From NCBI RefSeq assembly GCF_000328705.1, contig NC_019673.1, positions 8,009,501 to 8,073,500 on the forward strand: a stretch of DNA of 64,000 bases. The letters are read 5' to 3'. This stretch comes from Saccharothrix espanaensis DSM 44229 (GTDB taxonomy: Bacteria; Actinomycetota; Actinomycetes; Mycobacteriales; Pseudonocardiaceae). Both the position numbers and the translations under genes were made by a program. How positions within the stretch are numbered: the stretch's first letter is position 1; each line of letters starts with the position of its first letter. This document shows, piece by piece, positions 59,084-64,000 of this stretch. The notes under the pieces are model-generated. The model had not been told where the DNA came from. It did not search any database and saw only the letters and a list, made by a program, of their open reading frames with translations.

Positions 59084-59390
59084 CCACCGGCTCGGTGAGC
59101 TTCCCGTGCTTCTGCGCCCACCGCTCGAAGAACACGGTCCCGAACGGCGGGATGCTGGCGACGAGCGCCCAGACCGTGGTGCGGCGGTCCCACCGCTGGA
59201 CGAGCATCAGCGTGACCAGGATGTAGCAGACGAAGATCAAGCCGTGGATCGGGCCGAAGATCTTGACGCCGACCTCGGGGCCGATCACGTACTTGACGAA
59301 CATCCCGATCAGCAGGCCTGCCCAGGACACGGCCTCGGCCAGCGCGAAGAGACGGAAACGACCTACGGGGCTGGAGAGCATGCCACCCAT
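59070..59390 (-). CDS. DUF3817 integral membrane protein
   Basis: A 106-residue protein with three membrane helices. It starts GRFRLFALAEAVSWAGLLIG and contains KIFGPIHGLIFVCYI, the DUF3817 hallmarks (G-P-x-H-G). Function unknown. The 3' codons lie in a tandem repeat. ATG 59390; the next 70 bp upstream lead into the A-rich tail of copy B. Confidence 0.88.
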   Translation of the reverse strand: MGGMLSSPVGRFRLFALAEAVSWAGLLIGMFVKYVIGPEVGVKIFGPIHGLIFVCYILVTLMLVQRWDRRTTVWALVASIPPFGTVFFERWAQKHGKLTEPVAAAE

Positions 59391-59460
59391 TGTGGTGAGT
59401 GACGGGGCTCACCTGGCGTGGGGGTCCGTTTTGCCTGGTCTTCCTGGCGTGGTACCTCTC

Positions 59461-59504
59461 ACGAAGCAAAGCAAAAGAAAAAGCAAAAAGCAAAAGCAAA
59501 GGCA
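59461..59504. repeat. A-rich GCAAAA repeat tail of copy B
   Basis: ACGAAGCAAAGCAAAAGAAAA and further GCAAAA-like units adjoin copy B. The matching tail of copy A (55002-55026) is shorter and has different units, so the tail varies where the core does not. Confidence 0.75.
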
Positions 59505-59707
59505 AAAGAGTCCTCGCCGGACGGGCGAGCCGCCAAGGATGACTAAAAGAAAGAGCGGGCGTCGTGTCATCCCCGTACGGCCCGGTCTGAAGACAACCAC
59601 CCTTTGCCAGGGTATGCAAGCGAAAAGCGTGCTTGCATACCCTGGCAAAGCGCGGTTCGCTGCGCGCGGGCCATACGGGGATGACACGACGCGGCAGGGG
59701 GATTGAG
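59505..59707. repeat. 203-bp palindromic element, copy B (intact)
   Basis: The reverse complement of copy A. Outer arms 59560-59582 and 59669-59691 pair over 23 bp with one mismatch; inner arms 59602-59621 and 59631-59650 are a perfect 20-bp inverted repeat with a 9-nt loop. No transposase. ORFs read through it mirror the palindrome and look non-coding. Confidence 0.9.
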
Positions 59708-59730
59708 CGGTGGGCGCTTTCGTTGTCGTC

Positions 59731-60774
59731 CTAGTCTTCCCAGCGGAAGACCTTGGCGGCGATGAAGCCCACCACCAGGGTGAATGCGATGAGGAACGCG
59801 GCGGGGACGGCCAGGGCCTCGATGCCCTTGCCCCGGACCAGGACGTCGATCATCCCGTCGTTCATGTGCCGGAGCGGGAAGATGTTGGAGACCGCCTGGA
59901 GCCAGCCCGGGGCTTTTTCCACCGGGAAGAAGGTGCCCGAGAGGAATGCCATCGGCATGATGACGATGTTCGCCGCGCCGCTGGCCGCCTCTTCGGTCTT
60001 GCAGAATGCGCCGACGAGCATTCCGACGGCGAAGAACGCCGTGGTGCCCAGTATCAGCAACGGCAGTGCCAGCCACCACTGGCCGTTGAGTTGCAGGCCG
60101 AACCACGGGGTGAGGGCCACGGCCACGAACAGCACGCCCTGGACCAGGGCGGTGCCGATGCTGACCAGGATCCGGGAGCCCAGGACGGCGGTCGTGCCGA
60201 CCGGGGAGAGCCGGATCCGGCGCAGGACCTGCTTCTTGCGCCACGAGACCAGGGTCAGGGACGCGCCGAACACGCCGGAGATCGAGACCGCCCACGACAG
60301 GATGCCGGGGGTCAGGTACTGGATCGGCTTGAGCGAGGCGTCCTCGACCGGCTTGGCCTCGAACCTGTAGGTGGGCGGGGTGTTGGTGACCGCCACGTTG
60401 ACCTTGTCCACCACGCCCGAGACGATGCCGACGACCGTCTGGGCCTTGACCTGGTCGCTCGCGGCGAAGGTCAGCTCGATGTCGTTGCCGTTGACCGCGA
60501 TCACGGCCGGCAGGTCGCCGTCGTCGACCTTCTGCCGCGCGGTGTCGACGTTGTCGTACTTCTCCAGCTCCAGCGCGCCGGTCTGGTCGAGCGCGGTGAT
60601 GATCGGGCCGTCGCCGACGACGGCGACCTTGGTCTTCTCGTCGCCCGCGTCGCGGAACAGCAGGCCGAAGACCACCAGGAACATCAGCGGGAAGACGAAG
60701 GCGAAGAACAGCGTCATCTTGTCGCGGAGGAAGCCCTTGACCATGGCGATGGACAGGCTCTTGAACGCGGTCAT
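59731..60774 (-). CDS. ABC-2 type transporter permease
   Basis: A 347-residue permease. One N-terminal helix (TLFFAFVFPLMFLVVFGLLF) is followed by a 130-residue extracytoplasmic region, then five helices with LRRIRLSPVGTTAVLGSRIL and LSGTFFPVEKAPGWLQAVSN, typical for ABC-2 drug or lipid exporters. ATG overlaps the ATPase stop (ATGA). Likely a homodimeric exporter with the adjacent ATPase; substrate unknown. Confidence 0.9.
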   Translation of the reverse strand: MTAFKSLSIAMVKGFLRDKMTLFFAFVFPLMFLVVFGLLFRDAGDEKTKVAVVGDGPIITALDQTGALELEKYDNVDTARQKVDDGDLPAVIAVNGNDIELTFAASDQVKAQTVVGIVSGVVDKVNVAVTNTPPTYRFEAKPVEDASLKPIQYLTPGILSWAVSISGVFGASLTLVSWRKKQVLRRIRLSPVGTTAVLGSRILVSIGTALVQGVLFVAVALTPWFGLQLNGQWWLALPLLILGTTAFFAVGMLVGAFCKTEEAASGAANIVIMPMAFLSGTFFPVEKAPGWLQAVSNIFPLRHMNDGMIDVLVRGKGIEALAVPAAFLIAFTLVVGFIAAKVFRWED

Positions 60775-61685
60775 GCGCGGTACTCCCGTCCGGTCAGGTT
60801 GAGGAACACGTCCTCCAACGTGGCCGTGCGCACCTGCAGGCCGTCGAGGGTGCCGCGTTCCGCCAGCGCGGACAGCACGGGAGCGGGCTTGCGGGTGGAG
60901 ATGGTCAGCGAGACCTCGTCCTCGTGGGCGTCCTCGACGCCTTGGATGGCTTTGGCGTCGGCCGCCTTGAGCACACCCTTCTGGAGGATGACGTGCGTGG
61001 GCGCGTCGAGGCCCCGGACCAGGGTGGCCGGCGCGTCCATGGCGAGGATCCGGCCCTTGTCCATGATCGCGACTCGGTCGCAGAGGATCTCGGCCTCGTC
61101 CAGGTAGTGGGTGGTGTAGACGATGGTCTTGCCGCGCGCCTGGATCGCGCGCAGCACGTCCCACAGGTTGCGCCGCGCCTGCGGGTCGAGCGCGGCGGTG
61201 GGCTCGTCGAGGAACACGATGTCCGGGTCGTGCACCAGGGCGCACGCGATGGACAGCCGTTGCCGCTGCCCGCCGGACAGCTTGTTCTCCTGGACGTTGG
61301 CCTTGTCCGCGAGGCCGACCAGTTCCAGCATCTCGTCGGCCTTCTTGGCGGTGACGCCGTAGAGCGAGCCGAACGTCTGCAACTGCTCCTTCGCGGTGAG
61401 CTTCTCGAAGAAGCTCGACGCCTGGAGCTGCACGCCGATCCTCGGCAGCAGCTTGTGGTTGCGCGGCCACGGGTTCTCACCGAGCAAGGTGACCGCTCCG
61501 GCGTCGGACTTGCGCAGGCCCTCGACGATTTCCAGGGTCGTGGTCTTGCCCGCCCCGTTCGGCCCGAGGATGCCGAAGAACTCCCCCTCGGCGACGGTGA
61601 ACGAGACTCCGTCCACCGCTTTCAAGTCGCCGTAGTGCTTGCGGATGTCCGCGACCACCACGGCTGGTATGCGTGCCCCTGTCAT
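60771..61685 (-). CDS. ABC-2 transporter ATP-binding protein (DrrA-like)
   Basis: A 304-residue ATPase. Walker A LGPNGAGKTTTLEI, Q-loop VQLQASSFFEKL, signature LSGGQRQRLSIACALVHDP, Walker B VFLDEPTAALDPQARR, and H-loop VYTTHYLDEAE. A C-terminal extension of about 80 residues is typical of DrrA/daunorubicin-type exporters. ATG 61685 is chosen at MTGARIPAV. A palindrome lies 79-91 bp upstream. Confidence 0.94.
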   Translation of the reverse strand: MTGARIPAVVVADIRKHYGDLKAVDGVSFTVAEGEFFGILGPNGAGKTTTLEIVEGLRKSDAGAVTLLGENPWPRNHKLLPRIGVQLQASSFFEKLTAKEQLQTFGSLYGVTAKKADEMLELVGLADKANVQENKLSGGQRQRLSIACALVHDPDIVFLDEPTAALDPQARRNLWDVLRAIQARGKTIVYTTHYLDEAEILCDRVAIMDKGRILAMDAPATLVRGLDAPTHVILQKGVLKAADAKAIQGVEDAHEDEVSLTISTRKPAPVLSALAERGTLDGLQVRTATLEDVFLNLTGREYRA

Positions 61686-61763
61686 GGCTGGAACGTAGAC
61701 CGTCGGTGACCACCGGGCGGGCGATCTCGTCCACACGTGCGACGAAAGTGACCAAAGCTCAAC

Positions 61764-61776
61764 AAGTACAATACTT
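61764..61776. promoter_or_regulatory. Palindrome upstream of the ABC exporter operon
   Basis: AAGTACAATACTT has perfect 5-bp arms around CAA and stands out for its AT content. The regulator is unknown. Confidence 0.4.
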
Positions 61777-61968
61777 TCGTCGTTCGTTCTGTTGCGCTGC
61801 GCATTCGGTCGCCCGCGCACGGTGAGCCGTTGGGCCGACGACAGGTGAGCTGTTGGGCCCTCGACAGGCGGACTGGGGCGTCGGGGGATCGCGGCTTTTG
61901 AGTGGTCTCTTGTGGGCGGTTTGTTGTGCCCTATGGGGAATTGGTGACAGTGGGGTTGGTCCTGGGGG

Positions 61969-64000
61969 TCAGGTGGTGGCGCAGGGGGAGGGCGGGGTGC
62001 TGTCGGGGGTGGTGGCCCAGGTGGCTTCGCCTGGGGTTGCGGTCAGGGTGTAGGTCAGGTTCGTGCCGCCGGCGAGGGTGTGGTGGTCCACCCAGACCTT
62101 CTCGTGGCGGACGTGGTCCAGTTGGGCGGACTCGATGTACTGGAGCGTTCGGGGGTCTGCGCCTTCCGCGGCGATGATGATCGGGTTGCCGTTCTGCTGG
62201 TGGATCACCGACTTGGCGAACCTCGGCGCGTGCAGGATGAACTGGCCGGTGCCGGGCACCGCCGGGTAGAGGCCCAGGGCGCTGAACACGTACCAGGCCG
62301 ACATCGTGCCCAGGTCGTCGTTGCCCGTCACGCCGTTCGGGCCGTCCACGAACAGGGTTTGGGCGGCGCGGTTGACCGCCGAGGTCTTCCACGGCTGGCC
62401 CATCAGGGCGTACATCCACGGGGCGTGCAGGTCCGGTTCGTTGTTCGGGTTGTACCGGAACTGGTTGTAGTAGTCGTACGGGCCGACCACCCACTTCTCG
62501 CGGACCGTCTTGGCCGGGTTCGCCACCAGGTCCGGGTAGGCGAAGAAGTCGTCCAGCCGGGCGGTCGCCTTCTCCTTGCCGCCCAGGCGTTCCACCAGGC
62601 CGGGGACGTCGTGGTGGGCCAGCCACTGGTACTGCCACGCGGTTCCCTCGTGGAAGCCGTCCTGGCCCTGCGGGGTGAACGGGCTCAGCCACCGGCCGTC
62701 GGCCGTCTTCGGGCGCGGGAAGCCGGTGAAGCCCCGGTCGGTGACGGTGTCGTCCCACAGGGTCCGGTAGTTCAGGGCACGGCGGCGGAGGGTGTCGGCG
62801 TCTTCGTCGTGGCCCAGGGACTCGGCCATGACGGAGAGCGCGCAGTCGGCCAGCGCGTACTCCAGGGTCGCGGACGCGCCGTGGTGCGGGTCCACGTCCT
62901 GGCCCTTCTTCGGGAAGTCCTTGTCGTACTGGACGAAACCGTTCTCCAGGTAGGAGGGGTTGCCCACCCGTCCCTCGAACGGCGACTTCGGGTCGGGGAC
63001 CTGGGTGGCGTTCTGGAGCAGCGCCCGGTACGCCTGGTCCTCCCGGCCTTCCAGGGCACCGAAGCGCCAGAGGTCCACCAGGAACGGGGTGACCGGGTCA
63101 CCGGTCATCGTGTTGGTCTCCTGGTTGGCGTACGCCCACCTCGGCAGCCACCCGCCCTGCTCGTGGATGGTCAGCACGGACCTGGCGACGTCCTTGGCCC
63201 GGTCCGGGCGCAGGAGGGCGAGGAGTTGGTTGTGGGCGCGGTAGGTGTCCCACAGCGAGTAGTACTCGTAGTAGGTCCAGCCCTCGGCGGTGTGGACCTT
63301 GTCGTCGAAACCCCGGTAGCGGCCGTCGACGTCGTTGCCGGTGAGGGGTTGCAGGAGGACGTGGTAGAGCGCGGTGTAGAAGACCGTGCGGTCGGTCGCG
63401 TTGTCCGTCTCGATCTCGATGGAGCCTAGTTCGTCGCGCCACAACGCCTGCGTCGCGGTGCGGAGGTCGTCGAAGGTCTGGTCGCGGGCTTCCGCCAGGT
63501 TCTTCGTCGCGCCCGCGGGGTCCACGTGGGAGATCGCGGTGGCGGCGGTGACCGGGCCCTCGGCGAAGGTGAGCCACTGGCCGCGCAACCCCGCGCCGCC
63601 CTCCGCGCCGCCCCAGTTGCCGGTGGTGGCGAACGGGCGGTCGAACGTCGTGGTGAAGTAGGTCGTGTAGGGCTTGCCGCCGCAGAACGCCTGCGCCGTC
63701 ACGGTTCCCGCCAGGGTCCGGTCGTCCACGACCCGGACGCTGCTGCCGGTGACCGGCTCCTTGTCGTTGGCCTGCCCCACGTTCACCAGCACGTGCGGGG
63801 TGCTGCCGGGCGGGAAGGTGAACCGCTCGACGCCGGTCCGGGTGGTGGCGGTGGACTCCGCGGTGATCCCGGACGCCAGGTCCACCCGGTAGTAGCCGGG
63901 CTTGCCCACCTCGCCCTGGTGGCGGTAGCCGACGCCGTAGCGGCGGTGGTCGAAGGACTGCGGGAGCGCGGTCGTCGGCAGGATCGACACCAGGCCGCCC
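61969..64000 (-). CDS. GH92 alpha-1,2-mannosidase, N terminus outside window
   Basis: At least 677 residues of a GH92 glycosidase, open to the window edge. The GH92 blocks are visible: TVFYTALYHVLLQPL, YEYYSLWDTYRAHNQLLALL, HEGTAWQYQWLAHHDVPGLV, GNDDLGTMSAWYVFSALGLY and the C-terminal NPIIIAAEGAD. The acid (E in HEGTAWQY) and base-side residues are in place. GH92 enzymes are calcium-dependent exo-mannosidases; a secretion signal would lie upstream. The protein ends LTATPGEATWATTPDSTPPS. Confidence 0.92.
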   Translation of the reverse strand, partial: GGLVSILPTTALPQSFDHRRYGVGYRHQGEVGKPGYYRVDLASGITAESTATTRTGVERFTFPPGSTPHVLVNVGQANDKEPVTGSSVRVVDDRTLAGTVTAQAFCGGKPYTTYFTTTFDRPFATTGNWGGAEGGAGLRGQWLTFAEGPVTAATAISHVDPAGATKNLAEARDQTFDDLRTATQALWRDELGSIEIETDNATDRTVFYTALYHVLLQPLTGNDVDGRYRGFDDKVHTAEGWTYYEYYSLWDTYRAHNQLLALLRPDRAKDVARSVLTIHEQGGWLPRWAYANQETNTMTGDPVTPFLVDLWRFGALEGREDQAYRALLQNATQVPDPKSPFEGRVGNPSYLENGFVQYDKDFPKKGQDVDPHHGASATLEYALADCALSVMAESLGHDEDADTLRRRALNYRTLWDDTVTDRGFTGFPRPKTADGRWLSPFTPQGQDGFHEGTAWQYQWLAHHDVPGLVERLGGKEKATARLDDFFAYPDLVANPAKTVREKWVVGPYDYYNQFRYNPNNEPDLHAPWMYALMGQPWKTSAVNRAAQTLFVDGPNGVTGNDDLGTMSAWYVFSALGLYPAVPGTGQFILHAPRFAKSVIHQQNGNPIIIAAEGADPRTLQYIESAQLDHVRHEKVWVDHHTLAGGTNLTYTLTATPGEATWATTPDSTPPSPCATT

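Overview
This is high-GC actinobacterial chromosome DNA. Translational start/stop overlaps (ATGA, GTGA, TGATG) are common, GTG and TTG starts are frequent, and gene order matches mycobacteria and streptomycetes in several places. Gene content and order suggest a Pseudonocardiales member (Saccharothrix/Lentzea/Actinosynnema-like); this placement is inference. No tRNA, rRNA or CRISPR array was seen.

Layout. 1-5.5 kb: the end of a GH18 chitinase with a strong terminator, then small housekeeping and membrane genes (PaaI-type thioesterase, serine/threonine dehydratase). 5.5-23 kb: a block whose order follows Mycobacterium tuberculosis Rv3024c-Rv3034c: mnmA, cysteine desulfurase, an acyltransferase/GNAT pair that looks like ornithine-lipid synthesis, etfA/etfB, then a methyltransferase, GH57 branching enzyme and GT4 glucosyltransferase resembling the methylglucose-lipopolysaccharide genes, and a hexapeptide transferase. 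Genes placed inside that order include an MFS exporter, DegV, a DivIVA-like/OmpA-like/membrane-tail trio, and a quinone reductase with a divergent HxlR regulator. 23-28 kb: nucleoside hydrolase, two methyltransferases, enoyl-CoA hydratase and an ABC ATPase.

28-46.5 kb is an alpha-glucan/trehalose region: glgX, glgP and a translationally coupled glgE-treS-pep2-glgB operon. Together these convert trehalose to maltose, maltose to maltose-1-phosphate, then to linear and branched alpha-glucan, with debranching and phosphorolysis for recovery. Two unrelated units sit inside it. One is a cysteine dioxygenase/rhodanese operon preceded by a cysteine-containing leader peptide with competing hairpins. 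The other is a 973-residue NACHT NTPase between the divergent glgP and glgE.

46.5-53.2 kb: a propeller protein, an MFS transporter, a secreted multidomain phosphoesterase and two tandem lipoprotein metallopeptidases. 53.3-59.7 kb is the most mobile part. A 203-bp palindromic element occurs twice in inverted orientation, apparently identical. One copy is split by a 1510-bp IS4-family element with a 10-bp target duplication and a frameshifted transposase. Between the copies lie a thioredoxin-fold/TPR protein, an SCO6745-like protein, an MTH1187-type protein, a MarR regulator and a kinase-like protein; a DUF3817 protein follows. The window ends with a two-gene ABC exporter and a partial GH92 mannosidase.
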